NCBI RefSeq assembly: GCF_007989085.1
Contig: NZ_BJVJ01000032.1
Location: 1-64,000 of the forward strand
Direction: 5' to 3'
Origin: Pseudonocardia sulfidoxydans NBRC 16205
GTDB taxonomy: Bacteria; Actinomycetota; Actinomycetes; Mycobacteriales; Pseudonocardiaceae
DNA: 64,000 nt
This document shows positions 29,033 to 37,438 of this stretch, one piece after another; the first letter of the stretch is position 1, and each line of letters begins with the position of its first letter. The translations under genes were made by a program, and so were the position numbers. The notes under the pieces were generated by a model, which was not told the DNA's origin, searched no databases, and saw only the letters and a list, made by a program, of their open reading frames with translations.

Positions 29033-29043
29033 ACGCTATCACA
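29033..29043 (-). promoter_or_regulatory. Extended -10 promoter of the atp operon
   Basis: TGTGATAGCGT on the minus strand fits the extended form TGN-TANNNT. Transcription would start near 29026, giving a leader of about 90 bases. A -35 element is not clear. Confidence 0.5.
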
Positions 29044-29122
29044 GGAAATTTCACCCGCCGCACCCCCCTGACCTGTGAGGACGACGACTCCTACGGCGTG
29101 TACCCGCGACTCGCCGCGCAGG

Positions 29123-30328
29123 TCAGGGCCGGGTCGGTGAGCCGCGTCGCAGCACGGCCAGCGCGCGGTCGCGCGGAACGAGCGTCGCGACCACCGCGAC
29201 GACGATCCCGGCGCCCACCGCCCACAGCACGACGGTCGGGTCGTCGACCAACGCCAGGGCCACGGCACCGAACGCCACGATCGCCGCCCACAGGTAGATC
29301 AGCAGCACCGCGCGTCGATGGCTGTGCCCGATCTCCAGCAGCCGGTGGTGCAGGTGCATCTTGTCGGGCGAGAACGGACTCAGCCCCGCCCGCGTCCGCC
29401 TGATCACCGCCATGAGCAGGTCCAGCAGCGGGACGAACATCACGGCCGCGACGACGATCACGGGCGCGAACAGCGCCACGATGTCGGTCCCGTCGGTCGT
29501 GACGCTGATCGGCAGCTTTCCCGACGCCCCCGTGGTCGCCGCCGCGAGCAGCAGCCCGATCAGCATCGACCCGGAGTCGCCCATGAATATCCGCGCCGGG
29601 TTGAAGTTGTGCGGCAGGAAGCCCAGACACGCCCCTGCCAGCACCGCGGCCAGCAGCGCCGGCGAGTACGCCGACGGATCGTTGCCGTTCTGACGCACCA
29701 GCCCGATCGCGAACACCCCGGTCGCCGCGGCCGCGATCATGCCGACACCCGCCGCCAGCCCGTCGAGCCCGTCGACGAAGTTCATCGCGTTGACCAGCGC
29801 GACCGTCAGCAGCACGGTGAGCAGCACGCCCTGGCCCTGCCCCAGGATCAGCAGCGAGCCCGAGCTCTCCCCGCCCCCGCCCCACGGCACCCAGAACACC
29901 GCCCACTGGATACCGAACAGCACCAGCACCCCCGCCGCGGTGATCTGACCCGCCAGCTTGGTGAGGGCGTCGAGCTCCCAACGATCGTCGAGCACCCCGA
30001 CCGCACACATCAGCGCGGCCGCGATGACCACGCCCAGGACGTCGTCGGAGTAGTCGAACGCCAGCCGCAACGCCGGCAGCTGCAACGCGAGCCCGATGCC
30101 CGCCAGCACGCCACCGAACATCGCGAGCCCGCCCCACCGCGGCGTCGGCGTCGTGTGGACGTCACGGTTGCGCGGCCACGCCACCGCACCGGCCTTGAGC
30201 GCGAGGACGCGCACCAGGCCGGTGAGCAGGAACGTGACGACGGCCGCCGTCAGCCCCGCGAGCAGGTACTCGCGGATGGGCAGCCCGAGACCGACGGGCG
30301 CGAGGGCGTGTGCGGCCTCGAGCGGCAC
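29123..30328 (-). CDS. wecA: Polyprenyl-phosphate GlcNAc-1-phosphate transferase WecA/Rfe
   Basis: 401-residue membrane enzyme of the MraY/WecA family, with about eleven helices. Catalytic motifs present are DDRWELDALTKLAGQ, NAMNFVDGLDGLAAG (Mg2+ and substrate Asp), HNFNPARIFMGDSGSMLIG and the His-rich DKMHLHHRLLEIGHSHRRAVL. It moves GlcNAc-1-P to a polyprenyl phosphate; in mycobacteria this starts the linker joining arabinogalactan to peptidoglycan. The GTG at 30328 was chosen as the first start before the membrane domain, 13 bases after glyA. Confidence 0.93.
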   Translation of the reverse strand: MPLEAAHALAPVGLGLPIREYLLAGLTAAVVTFLLTGLVRVLALKAGAVAWPRNRDVHTTPTPRWGGLAMFGGVLAGIGLALQLPALRLAFDYSDDVLGVVIAAALMCAVGVLDDRWELDALTKLAGQITAAGVLVLFGIQWAVFWVPWGGGGESSGSLLILGQGQGVLLTVLLTVALVNAMNFVDGLDGLAAGVGMIAAAATGVFAIGLVRQNGNDPSAYSPALLAAVLAGACLGFLPHNFNPARIFMGDSGSMLIGLLLAAATTGASGKLPISVTTDGTDIVALFAPVIVVAAVMFVPLLDLLMAVIRRTRAGLSPFSPDKMHLHHRLLEIGHSHRRAVLLIYLWAAIVAFGAVALALVDDPTVVLWAVGAGIVVAVVATLVPRDRALAVLRRGSPTRP

Positions 30329-30341
30329 GGACCGTGACCGG

Positions 30342-31622
30342 TCAGCCGCGCGGGTAGGCCGGGACCCGTTCGACGAGCGCCGACACCGCGTCGGCGACCG
30401 CACGCAGCTCCGCGTCACCCTCGGGGGTGCCCTGCGGCGCCTTGACCGCCCGCGCCAGCAGCGACGCGACCTCGGCCATGTCGGACTCGACCATGCCCTG
30501 CGTCGTCGACGACGGGGACCCGACCCGGATGCCCGACGGCTTCATCGGCGGGGCCGGGTCGTACGGGATCGCGTTCTTGTTCAGCGTGATCCGCGCCGCG
30601 TCGCACCGCGACTCCGCCTCGGCGCCGGTGACGCCGATGGGCCGCAGGTCGATCAGGGCCAGGTGGGTGTCGGTCCCGCCGGACACCGCGCGCATCCCCT
30701 CGGCCTCCAGGCCCTTCGCGAGCGCCTGCGCGTTGGCGATGACCTGCGTCGCGTACTGCTGGTACTCCGGCTGCGCCGCCTCCCGCATCGCGACGGCCTT
30801 GGCCGCCACCGCGTGCATCAGCGGGCCACCCTGCGAGAACGGGAAGACCGCCTTGTCGATGGCCTTCGCGTGCTCCTCGCGGCACAGCACCATGCCGCCG
30901 CGCGGGCCGCGCAGGACCTTGTGCGTCGTCGCGGTCACGACGTCGGCGAACGGCACCGGCGACGGGATCGCCTTGCCCGCGACCAGGCCGATGAAGTGCG
31001 CCGCGTCGACCATGAGCTTCGCGCCGACCTCGTCGGCGATCTCGCGGAACGCCTTGAAGTCGATCAGCCGCGGGTACGCCGTCGCGCCGCAGATGATCAT
31101 CTTGGGCCGGTGCTCGCGGGCCAGGTCGCGGACCTGGTCGTAGTCGATCAGCTCGGAGTCCTCACGCACGGTGTAGGACACCGCGTTGAACCACTTGCCG
31201 GAGAAGTTGACCTTGCTGCCGTGCGTGAGGTGCCCGCCCTGCTTGAGGTCCATGGCCAGGACCGTGTCGCCGGGCTGGGTGAACGCCGCGTAGGCGGCGA
31301 GGTTCGCACTCGCACCCGAGTGGGGCTGCAGGTTGGCGTGCTCCGCGCCGAAGAGCTCCTTCGTGCGCGCGTTGCCGATCTCCTCGGCCACGTCGACGAC
31401 CTGGCACCCGCCGTAGTACCGCTTGCCCGGGTAGCCCTCGGCGTACTTGTTCGACAGCGTCGAACCCAGTGCCGCCAGGACCGCGGGGCTGGTGAGGTTC
31501 TCGCTCGCGATCAGCTGCAGTCCGCCACGCAGCCGGTCGAGCTCGTCCAGCACGACTCCCGCGATCTCGGGATCCTGCTGCTGCAGTGCGTCGAAATCCG
31601 GGCCCCAGAACGGTGTGCTCAC
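30342..31622 (-). CDS. glyA: Serine hydroxymethyltransferase
   Basis: 426 residues, PLP enzyme interconverting serine and glycine and loading one-carbon units on tetrahydrofolate. The PLP lysine is in [32 protein letters not shown] and [15 protein letters not shown] are family hallmarks. TAATCT lies eight bases before the GTG start, so the mRNA is probably leaderless. It precedes wecA and appears inserted between wecA and tsaC compared with mycobacteria. Confidence 0.96.
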   Translation of the reverse strand: MSTPFWGPDFDALQQQDPEIAGVVLDELDRLRGGLQLIASENLTSPAVLAALGSTLSNKYAEGYPGKRYYGGCQVVDVAEEIGNARTKELFGAEHANLQPHSGASANLAAYAAFTQPGDTVLAMDLKQGGHLTHGSKVNFSGKWFNAVSYTVREDSELIDYDQVRDLAREHRPKMIICGATAYPRLIDFKAFREIADEVGAKLMVDAAHFIGLVAGKAIPSPVPFADVVTATTHKVLRGPRGGMVLCREEHAKAIDKAVFPFSQGGPLMHAVAAKAVAMREAAQPEYQQYATQVIANAQALAKGLEAEGMRAVSGGTDTHLALIDLRPIGVTGAEAESRCDAARITLNKNAIPYDPAPPMKPSGIRVGSPSSTTQGMVESDMAEVASLLARAVKAPQGTPEGDAELRAVADAVSALVERVPAYPRG

Positions 31623-31630
31623 GTTTGCCG

Positions 31631-31636
31631 AGATTA
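31631..31636 (-). promoter_or_regulatory. -10 box for leaderless glyA
   Basis: TAATCT on the minus strand, eight bases before the GTG at 31622. Confidence 0.5.
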
Positions 31637-31680
31637 CCTGCGCCGAAACTGATCACCCCAACGGGAGGGGCCGCCTCGAC

Positions 31681-31693
31681 AGAGCAATGCTCT
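31681..31693. promoter_or_regulatory. 13-nt palindrome, probable TetR operator
   Basis: AGAGCAATGCTCT, arms AGAGCA/TGCTCT around a central A, between the divergent glyA and TetR genes. The core GAGCAATGCTC followed by TCG recurs at 48833. It is the likely binding site of the TetR protein encoded at 31736. Confidence 0.5.
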
Positions 31694-31722
31694 CGTCGGT
31701 TGTCGGCGCTCTCGGAATCGGG

Positions 31723-31728
31723 CAGAAT
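31723..31728 (+). promoter_or_regulatory. -10 box for leaderless TetR gene
   Basis: CAGAAT followed by seven bases and the GTG at 31736; it overlaps the alternative ATG at 31727. Confidence 0.45.
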
Positions 31729-31735
31729 GCGCCGG

Positions 31736-32416
31736 GTGTCCGCGCCCCGAACCGCCCGCGCCCGCGTCCGCGCCCAGCTCACCACCGAGATCGCCGACGT
31801 CGCCCGCACCCACCTCGCCACCGACGGCGCCGCCGCCCTCTCCCTCCGCGCCGTCGCCCGCGAGCTCGGAATGGCCTCCTCCGCGGTCTACCGCTACTTC
31901 CCCAGCCGCGACGACCTGCTCACCACCCTGATCGTCGACGCCTACGACGCACTCGGCGACGCCGCCGAACGCGCCGAGGCCGCCGTCGCGCGCGACGACC
32001 TGCGCGGCCGGCTCCGCGCCGCCTGCGCCGCCGCCCGCGACTGGGCCCTCACCCACCCCCACGAGTACTCCCTGCTCTACGGCTCCCCCGTGCCCGGCTA
32101 CGCCGCCCCCGAGACCACCATCGCGCCCGCCGGACGCGTCGGCCTGCTCGTCACCGGGATCGTCGCCGACGGGCTGGCCAGCGGCGCCCTGACCCCGCTG
32201 CCCGGCGGTGCCGACGTGATCGAGCCCCGGGCGCTGGCCGACGTCGGCCTCACCGACGACCCCACCCGGGCCGCCCTCGTCGTCGCCGCCTGGTCGGGGC
32301 TCTTCGGCGCCATCGGCTTCGAGCTGCACGGCCACACCCACAACGTCGTCAGCGACCACGCCGCCTGGTTCCGCGGCGTCGTCGACACCCACGCCGACGC
32401 CCTCGGCCTCCCCTGA
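31736..32416 (+). CDS. TetR-family regulator with WHG-type C-terminal domain
   Basis: 226 residues. The N-terminal HTH is ALSLRAVARELGMASSAVYRYFPSRDDLL (about residues 35-65). The C-terminal half contains THPHEYSLLYGSPVPGY and AAWSGLFGAIGFELHGH, typical of the WHG-type ligand domain. I chose the GTG at 31736 because the nearby ATG at 31727 lies inside its probable -10 box. A palindromic operator candidate lies 43 bases upstream. The regulator diverges from glyA and is followed by three tandem palindromes; its target beyond itself is not evident. Confidence 0.87.
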   Translation: MSAPRTARARVRAQLTTEIADVARTHLATDGAAALSLRAVARELGMASSAVYRYFPSRDDLLTTLIVDAYDALGDAAERAEAAVARDDLRGRLRAACAAARDWALTHPHEYSLLYGSPVPGYAAPETTIAPAGRVGLLVTGIVADGLASGALTPLPGGADVIEPRALADVGLTDDPTRAALVVAAWSGLFGAIGFELHGHTHNVVSDHAAWFRGVVDTHADALGLP

Positions 32417-32430
32417 CCCCCGGCCACCCC

Positions 32431-32485
32431 GCGCGCAACCCCACTGCTGCCGTCAGGCCGATTCTCAGCAGTGAGGTTGCGCGCG
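32431..32485. repeat. AACCTCAC palindrome, copy 4
   Basis: First of three tandem units after the TetR gene; outer arms GCGCGCAACCCCACTGCTG and CAGCAGTGAGGTTGCGCGC. Confidence 0.85.
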
Positions 32486-32491
32486 AACTTC

Positions 32492-32545
32492 CGCGCGCAA
32501 CCACACTGCTGCCGTCCGGGCCATCCGCGACAGTCAGGTTGCGCC
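32492..32545. repeat. AACCTCAC palindrome, copy 5
   Basis: Second unit of the tandem array, 61 bases after copy 4; the arms are less perfect (CACTGCTG against CGACAGTC). Confidence 0.75.
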
Positions 32546-32553
32546 CAACTTTC

Positions 32554-32608
32554 CGCGCGCAACCTCACTGCTGTCCGGGCACCTCTGGGCGACGCTGAGG
32601 TTGCGCGC
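32554..32608. repeat. AACCTCAC palindrome, copy 6
   Basis: Third unit, 62 bases after copy 5, ending only 14 bases before the -10 box of the next gene. The inner arms have diverged (CACTGCTG against CGACGCTG). Confidence 0.75.
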
Positions 32609-32621
32609 CGCCGATGCGCGC

Positions 32622-32627
32622 TAGCGT
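32622..32627 (+). promoter_or_regulatory. -10 box for leaderless GNAT gene
   Basis: TAGCGT followed by seven bases and the GTG at 32635. Confidence 0.55.
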
Positions 32628-32634
32628 CCCCTGC

Positions 32635-33138
32635 GTGACGAGCGTCGGGCAGGTGCGACCGGCAGACGTCGACGACGTCGACGGCATCGCCCGGGTGACC
32701 GTCCGGTCCTGGCGCGAGACCTACGCCGGAATCCTCGCCGAGCACCACTTCGACGGCGGGGCCTACGATCGCCGCCGCGAACAGTGGACGCGGTTCTTCG
32801 CCTCGGACCCGCCCCCGGGCCGGCTCGTCGTGGCGACGGTCGACGGCGAGGTGGTCGGGTTCGCCTGCGCAGGCGACGCCCACGCCGCCGAACAGGGCTT
32901 CCCTGCGGCACGACCGCTGCACCTCTACGCGATCTACGTACTGGCGGCGCACCTCGGGAGCGGCCTGGGCCAGGCCTTGCTCGACGAGGTGCTCGACGGC
33001 GCACCCGCACAGCTCTGGGTACTGCGCGGCAACGACCGCGCGATCGCGTTCTACACGCGCAACGGGTTCGCCGCCGACGGCGTCGAGTTCACCGACCCCG
33101 ACGACCCGGCGATGGTCGAGGTCCGGATGGTCCGCTGA
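32635..33138 (+). CDS. GNAT-family N-acetyltransferase
   Basis: 167 residues, single acetyl-CoA-dependent acyltransferase domain. The N-terminus VRPADVDDVDGIARVTVRSWRETYAGIL, the core strand VVATVDGEVVGFACAGDA, the acetyl-CoA loop region VLAAHLGSGLGQALLDE and the end LRGNDRAIAFYTRNGFAADG fit the RimI/PhnO-like group. The acceptor is unknown. The GTG at 32635 is set by a leaderless promoter; an upstream ATG at 32614 would read through the promoter. The gene is bracketed by palindrome arrays on both sides. Confidence 0.88.
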   Translation: MTSVGQVRPADVDDVDGIARVTVRSWRETYAGILAEHHFDGGAYDRRREQWTRFFASDPPPGRLVVATVDGEVVGFACAGDAHAAEQGFPAARPLHLYAIYVLAAHLGSGLGQALLDEVLDGAPAQLWVLRGNDRAIAFYTRNGFAADGVEFTDPDDPAMVEVRMVR

Positions 33139-33144
33139 CCACCC

Positions 33145-33199
33145 CGCGCGCAACCTCACTGCTCCCGGAAGGCCGATTCGCAGCAGTGTGGTTGCGCCC
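33145..33199. repeat. AACCTCAC palindrome, copy 7
   Basis: First of a tandem pair between the GNAT and DUF559 genes; arms CGCGCGCAACCTCACTGCT and AGCAGTGTGGTTGCGC. Confidence 0.8.
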
Positions 33200-33206
33200 G
33201 AGTTTC

Positions 33207-33261
33207 CGCGCGCCACCACACTGCTCCTGAGCCGCCTCGGGACGACGCGAGGTTGCGCGCG
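33207..33261. repeat. AACCTCAC palindrome, copy 8
   Basis: Second unit, 62 bases after copy 7; the left arm has CGCCACCACACTGCTC, so it has diverged more. Confidence 0.7.
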
Positions 33262-33334
33262 GGAACAACTCGCCGCGGGCGTTCGCACCTGCGGACGACG
33301 TCCGCGTTCGCCCACGCTCCGGCGGCGCAGCAGC

Positions 33335-33340
33335 GACCAT
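33335..33340 (+). promoter_or_regulatory. Possible -10 box for leaderless DUF559 gene
   Basis: GACCAT followed by six bases and the GTG at 33347; a weak match to the consensus. Confidence 0.3.
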
Positions 33341-33346
33341 CGCCGC

Positions 33347-34207
33347 GTGCTGCAGCAACCCTTCCGCGGGAGTACCGCCATCGCCACCGGCCTCGTCACC
33401 CCGGGTCGGCTGCGCGGACGCGACTTCATCCGGCTGGCTCCGGACGTCTACGTCGCCGCCGGCACGGAACCCGACCTGTCGACGCGGTCGGTCGCCGCGT
33501 ACCGCCGGGTCGAGGACGTCGGGGGCGTGATCGGCGGCTGGTCGGCGGCCACGCTGCTCGGCGCACCGGGAGCGCACCGGGGAGCGGACGCGGTCGTCGT
33601 CGTGCCGCGTTACGTGAAACCGGTACCGGGCGTGCGGGTCGGTCGCTGGCGGCTGCTGCCCGAGGAGGTCACCGTCGTCGGCGGCTGCCGGGTGACGACG
33701 CCGCTGCGCACCGCGTGGGACATCGCCCGCCGGGAAGCTCGTGCCGATGCCGTGGTCGCGATCGACTCTCTGGCCCGTAACGCGGGCCTCCCACTCGAGG
33801 CTTTGGCGGACATGGCTTTCCGCCTCCGAAACGTGCGGGGCGCCGCGCTCGTCCGGACCGCGGTGTCCCTCGCCGATCCGCGTGCCGAGTCACCGATGGA
33901 GACGCGGGTGCGCCTCGTTCTCACCGACGCCGGGCTGCCCGCGCCCGTGTCGCAGTACGAGCTGGTCGTCGACGGGCGGGTCGTCGCCCGGTTCGATCTC
34001 GCCTACCCCGACGCGCGGCTCGCGATCGAGTACGACGGCGCCGATCACGACGACGTTCTCGACCGGCAGCGCGACGTCCGCACCGGTGCGCTCGGCTGGC
34101 AGACGATCCGGCTGGTGTCCGCCGACATCTTCCAGACCCCGGAGGAGACGGCGGCGTCGGTCCGCGCCGTCCTGCGTCGACGCCTGCTGCTCCACGCCGG
34201 TCCCTGA
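33347..34207 (+). CDS. DUF559-domain protein, AbiEi/VSR-like endonuclease fold
   Basis: 286 residues. The N-terminal part (VTPGRLRGRDFIRLAPDVYVAAG) resembles the winged-helix region of AbiEi-type antitoxins. The C-terminal domain (about 185-280) carries ARFDLAYPDARLAIEYDGADHDD and WQTIRLVSADIF, the FD...EYDG pattern of DUF559, a PD-(D/E)XK relative of very-short-patch repair endonucleases. Such proteins are widespread in actinobacteria as solitary genes, with unproven function; no AbiEii-like toxin is next to it. The gene is enclosed by tandem palindrome pairs. The GTG at 33347 starts the conserved part; longer readings would run through a palindrome. Confidence 0.78.
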   Translation: MLQQPFRGSTAIATGLVTPGRLRGRDFIRLAPDVYVAAGTEPDLSTRSVAAYRRVEDVGGVIGGWSAATLLGAPGAHRGADAVVVVPRYVKPVPGVRVGRWRLLPEEVTVVGGCRVTTPLRTAWDIARREARADAVVAIDSLARNAGLPLEALADMAFRLRNVRGAALVRTAVSLADPRAESPMETRVRLVLTDAGLPAPVSQYELVVDGRVVARFDLAYPDARLAIEYDGADHDDVLDRQRDVRTGALGWQTIRLVSADIFQTPEETAASVRAVLRRRLLLHAGP

Positions 34208-34210
34208 TAC

Positions 34211-34265
34211 CGCGCGCAACCTCAGCGCTGCGGATGCGCGTCGGCACAGCGCTGAGGTTGCGCCC
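34211..34265. repeat. AACCTCAC palindrome, copy 9
   Basis: Arms CGCGCGCAACCTCAGCGCTG and CAGCGCTGAGGTTGCGC; the inner AGCGCTG stem differs from the usual ACTGCTG but keeps its pairing. Three bases after the DUF559 stop codon. Confidence 0.85.
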
Positions 34266-34273
34266 GACATCTC

Positions 34274-34329
34274 CGCGCGCAACCTCACTGCTGCGGATCG
34301 GCCGGAACACGACCGTGAGGTTGCGCCCG
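34274..34329. repeat. AACCTCAC palindrome, copy 10
   Basis: 63 bases after copy 9; outer arms CGCGCGCAACCTCAC and GTGAGGTTGCGC are intact, the inner part has diverged. It separates the DUF559 gene from the convergent tsaC gene. Confidence 0.75.
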
Positions 34330-34351
34330 GTTCTTGCCCTCCGGAGCCCGG

Positions 34352-34996
34352 TCAGGCGGTCGCGACCTCACGGCCCAGGACCTCGGAGATCGCCGACAGC
34401 GAGACGGCACCTTCGCGCAGGACGCGGGGGGCGTCGGCGGTGAGGTCGACGATCGTCGACGGCACGTTCTCCCCCGACGACCCGCCGTCGAGCACCACCG
34501 CGACGTGCTCACCCAGCTGGGCCTCGGCGTCGGGAGCGTCGGCGGCGGGGGCGGAGCCGGAGCGGTTGGCGCTGGACACGGCCATGGGGCCCACGTCACG
34601 CAGCAGCTCCAGGGCGACCGGGTGCAGCGGCATCCGCAGCATGACGGTGCCACGCGTCGTGCCCAGGTCCCAGGCCAGCGACGGGGCGTGCGGCAGGACG
34701 AGGGACAGACCCCCGGGCCAGAACGCCTCGATCAGCTCGCGCGCGGCGGTGGGGACGCCGATGACGAGGCCGTCGATCGTCGACCAGGAGCCGACGAGCA
34801 CCGGGACGGGCATGTCGGGCCCCCGCCCCTTGGCGGCCAGCAGGGACCGGACGGCCGTGGCGGAGAAGGCGTCGCAGCCGATGCCGTAGACGGTGTCCGT
34901 GGGCATCACGACGAGGCTGCCCGCCCGAACAGCGCGTGCCGCAGCGGCGAGGCCCTCGGCCCGGGCATCCGGGTCGGCGCAGTCGTACGTGGTCAC
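34352..34996 (-). CDS. tsaC: L-threonylcarbamoyladenylate synthase (YrdC/Sua5 family)
   Basis: 214 residues. It makes threonylcarbamoyl-AMP from threonine, bicarbonate and ATP for t6A37 modification of tRNAs. The single YrdC domain has VVMPTDTVYGIGCDA, AAKGRGPDMPVPVLV, FWPGGLSLVLP and VSSANRSGSAPA. No separate Sua5 domain follows. A TAGAGT box six bases before the GTG start indicates a leaderless mRNA. It follows prmC in the gene order kept from mycobacteria. Confidence 0.93.
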   Translation of the reverse strand: MTTYDCADPDARAEGLAAAARAVRAGSLVVMPTDTVYGIGCDAFSATAVRSLLAAKGRGPDMPVPVLVGSWSTIDGLVIGVPTAARELIEAFWPGGLSLVLPHAPSLAWDLGTTRGTVMLRMPLHPVALELLRDVGPMAVSSANRSGSAPAADAPDAEAQLGEHVAVVLDGGSSGENVPSTIVDLTADAPRVLREGAVSLSAISEVLGREVATA

Positions 34997-35002
34997 CGGG
35001 CG

Positions 35003-35008
35003 ACTCTA
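35003..35008 (-). promoter_or_regulatory. -10 box for leaderless tsaC
   Basis: TAGAGT on the minus strand, six bases before the GTG at 34996. Confidence 0.5.
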
Positions 35009-35047
35009 CGACCGGCCCGGATCAGCTCCCCAGCGGGCTGTATCGAC

Positions 35048-35923
35048 TCAGCCGCTCAGCGGGCTGCGACGCGCGGTGACGAAGCGGGGGCGGCCGGTCC
35101 AGTCGAGGTGGTCGACGACGTCGGAGAACACACGGCGGCGGGCGAAGAGGGCGGGGACGGTCTCGCCATGGGTGTCGTCGTGCTCGATGCCGAGCCACCC
35201 ACCGTGGCGCAGCAGCCCGGCGGCGGCGCTGATGACGGCGCGGATGATCTCGAGGCCGTCGGGGCCCCCGAAGACGGCGCCGGGCGGGTCCCAGTCGGCG
35301 ACCTCGGCGGGCACAGGGGTGCCGTCGGGGACGTAGGGCGGGTTGCAGACGACCAGGTCGACCTTGGCCTCGTGCTCGACGAGGAGGTCGTTCCAGCGGA
35401 CGTCGGCGGCGTGCACGGTGATGGGGGTGCCCCCGGCGGCGGCGTGGGCGTCGGCGTTGCGGCGGGCCCAGACCAGCGCACCGGGGTCGGCCTCGACGGC
35501 GTGGACGCGGGCGTCGGGCCGGCAGGTGGCGATCGCGAGGGCGAGCGCGCCGGAGCCGGTGCACAGGTCGACGACCAGCGGTGACGTGACGTCGGCGAGC
35601 TGCTTCAGGCCCCATTCGAGGAGGACCTCGGTCTCGGGGCGCGGGATGAACACGCCGGGCCCGACCGCGACCTCCGCCGGGCCGAGGACGGCGGTACCCA
35701 GGATGTGCTGCAACGGTTCCCGGGTGGCGCGCCGCGCGACGAGCACCTGCAGGGCCTCGACGACGTCGGCGTCGACGAGCGGCACGGCGGCGAGCCTGCC
35801 GCGGTCGATGCCGATGACGTGCACCGCCAGCCATTCGACGTCGGCGCGGGGGCTGGCGACGCCGGCCTCGGCCAGGGTCCGCTCGGCCTCCATGAGGGCG
35901 ACCCGCAGCGGCAGCCGCTTCAC
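35048..35923 (-). CDS. prmC: Release factor glutamine methyltransferase PrmC
   Basis: 291 residues; SAM-dependent enzyme that methylates the Gln of the GGQ motif in release factors. The Rossmann motif is [16 protein letters not shown], and the catalytic NPPY lies in [12 protein letters not shown]. An N-terminal helical domain binds the release factor. It overlaps prfA, which encodes its substrate, by four bases. Confidence 0.95.
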   Translation of the reverse strand: MKRLPLRVALMEAERTLAEAGVASPRADVEWLAVHVIGIDRGRLAAVPLVDADVVEALQVLVARRATREPLQHILGTAVLGPAEVAVGPGVFIPRPETEVLLEWGLKQLADVTSPLVVDLCTGSGALALAIATCRPDARVHAVEADPGALVWARRNADAHAAAGGTPITVHAADVRWNDLLVEHEAKVDLVVCNPPYVPDGTPVPAEVADWDPPGAVFGGPDGLEIIRAVISAAAGLLRHGGWLGIEHDDTHGETVPALFARRRVFSDVVDHLDWTGRPRFVTARRSPLSG

Positions 35924-37017
35924 GACCCGCCGTCCCCGATCGCGACGGCCTCGGCCCGGTCGGCCGCGACGAGCGCGGCGATGACGTCGCCCAGGTCGCC
36001 GTCGAGGACCGCGGACAGGTTGTGCGCCTTGTAGCCGACGCGGTGGTCGGCGATGCGGTTCTCGGGGAAGTTGTAGGTGCGGATGCGCTCCGAGCGGTCG
36101 ACGGTGCGCACCTGGGACCGGCGCACGTCGGACGCCTTGGCGGCGGCTTCCTCCTCGGCGAGGGCCTGCAGCCGGGACCGGAGGACCTCCATGGCGCGGG
36201 CCCGGTTCTGCAGCTGGGAGCGCTCGTTCTGGCAGCTCACGACGATGCCGGTGGGCAGGTGCGTGATGCGGACGGCGGAGTCGGTGGTGTTGACGCTCTG
36301 CCCGCCGTGCCCGGAGGACCGGAAGACGTCGACGCGCAGGTCGTTCTCGTCGATCTCGACGCCGCTCTCGTCGGCCCCGGTGTCGGGGAAGACGAGGACA
36401 CCGGCCGCGGAGGTGTGGATGCGGCCCTGCGACTCGGTGACGGGGACGCGCTGGACGCGGTGCACGCCGCCCTCGAACTTCAAAGCCGACCAGACGCCGT
36501 CGGCGGAGGGGACGCGCGAGCGCACGGACAGCGTGACGTCCTTGTACCCGCCGAGGTCGGAGACGGTGGCGTCGAGGACCTGGGTGGTCCAGCCGCGGCT
36601 CTCGGCGAACCGGGTGTACATGCGGACGAGGTCGCCCGCGAACAGGGCGGACTCCTCGCCACCCTCACCGGACTTGACCTCGAGGAGGATGTCGTCGGCG
36701 TCGTGGGGGTCGCGCGGGACGAGCAGCTCGGCGAGCCGCGCCTCCAGCACCGGTACCCGCTCCGCGAGCGAGGCGGCCTCGTCGGCGAAGGCGGGGTCGT
36801 CCGCGGCGAGCTCGCGGGCCGCGGCGAGGTCGTCGCGGGTGGCCGTCAGCTCACGGGCGACGGCGACGGTCGGCCCGATCTCGGCATACCGACGGCCGAG
36901 GCGGCGGGCCCTGCCGGCGTCGGCGTGCACGGCGGGGTCGGCGAGCGTGAGCTCGAGCTCGGCGTACTCGCTCAGCAACGACTCGGCCGTCGGCGCCGTC
37001 TTCTCCTCGGTGCTCAT
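35920..37017 (-). CDS. prfA: Peptide chain release factor 1
   Basis: 365 residues; recognises UAA and UAG and triggers peptide release. The catalytic GGQ is in [19 protein letters not shown] (about residue 235). The codon-recognition region and the N-terminal helical domain are complete. AGGAGGTGAG sits directly before the ATG at 37017; the longer open frame is not needed. It lies 73 bases after rpmE and overlaps prmC. Confidence 0.97.
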   Translation of the reverse strand: MSTEEKTAPTAESLLSEYAELELTLADPAVHADAGRARRLGRRYAEIGPTVAVARELTATRDDLAAARELAADDPAFADEAASLAERVPVLEARLAELLVPRDPHDADDILLEVKSGEGGEESALFAGDLVRMYTRFAESRGWTTQVLDATVSDLGGYKDVTLSVRSRVPSADGVWSALKFEGGVHRVQRVPVTESQGRIHTSAAGVLVFPDTGADESGVEIDENDLRVDVFRSSGHGGQSVNTTDSAVRITHLPTGIVVSCQNERSQLQNRARAMEVLRSRLQALAEEEAAAKASDVRRSQVRTVDRSERIRTYNFPENRIADHRVGYKAHNLSAVLDGDLGDVIAALVAADRAEAVAIGDGGS

Positions 37018-37090
37018 CTCACCTCCTGTGCAGGGTCCGGACACACGGACGGCGCCCAACCACGAACCGTGGTGGGCGCCGTCGGTGGAG

Positions 37091-37315
37091 CTACTTGGCG
37101 TTGCGCGCCGGGCGCTTGCCGTAGCGGGCCTCGAAGCGGGCCACGCGGCCGCCGGAGTCGAGGATGCGCTGCTTGCCCGTGTAGAACGGGTGGCACTGCG
37201 AGCAGGTCTCGGCGTGGATCGCGCCGTTCGCCTTGGTGCTGCGGGTGGTGAAGGTGTTGCCACACCCACAGGTCACGGTGGTCTCGACGTACTCGGGGTG
37301 GATGCCCGACTTCAT
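37091..37315 (-). CDS. rpmE: 50S ribosomal protein L31, zinc-binding form
   Basis: 74 residues. The cysteines expected to bind zinc are present (CGCGN near residue 16 and [12 protein letters not shown] near 37), so this is the C+ form rather than the zinc-free paralogue made in zinc starvation. The family length is about 70 residues. GAGAGGAAC precedes the ATG at 37315. It lies between rho and prfA, as in other actinobacteria. Confidence 0.97.
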   Translation of the reverse strand: MKSGIHPEYVETTVTCGCGNTFTTRSTKANGAIHAETCSQCHPFYTGKQRILDSGGRVARFEARYGKRPARNAK

Positions 37316-37438
37316 GGTTCGTTCCTCTCGTGGTGGCCGCCGGGTCCCCGTACGGGGTGAACCGGTGCCGGTCGCTCGACGCACAATTGAACCACCAGGG
37401 GCCGCCGGATGTTCCCGGCGGCCCCTGGTGCCCGTGCG

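Noticed and set aside
31586..31735. Longer N-terminus for the TetR protein at 31736
   Set aside because: The extra codons overlap the start of glyA and the promoter/operator region and do not resemble TetR proteins.
32431..32608. CRISPR-like spacing of repeats at about 62 nt
   Set aside because: The conserved parts are inverted arms within each unit rather than direct repeats separated by unique spacers, only two or three units occur per site, and no cas genes are present.
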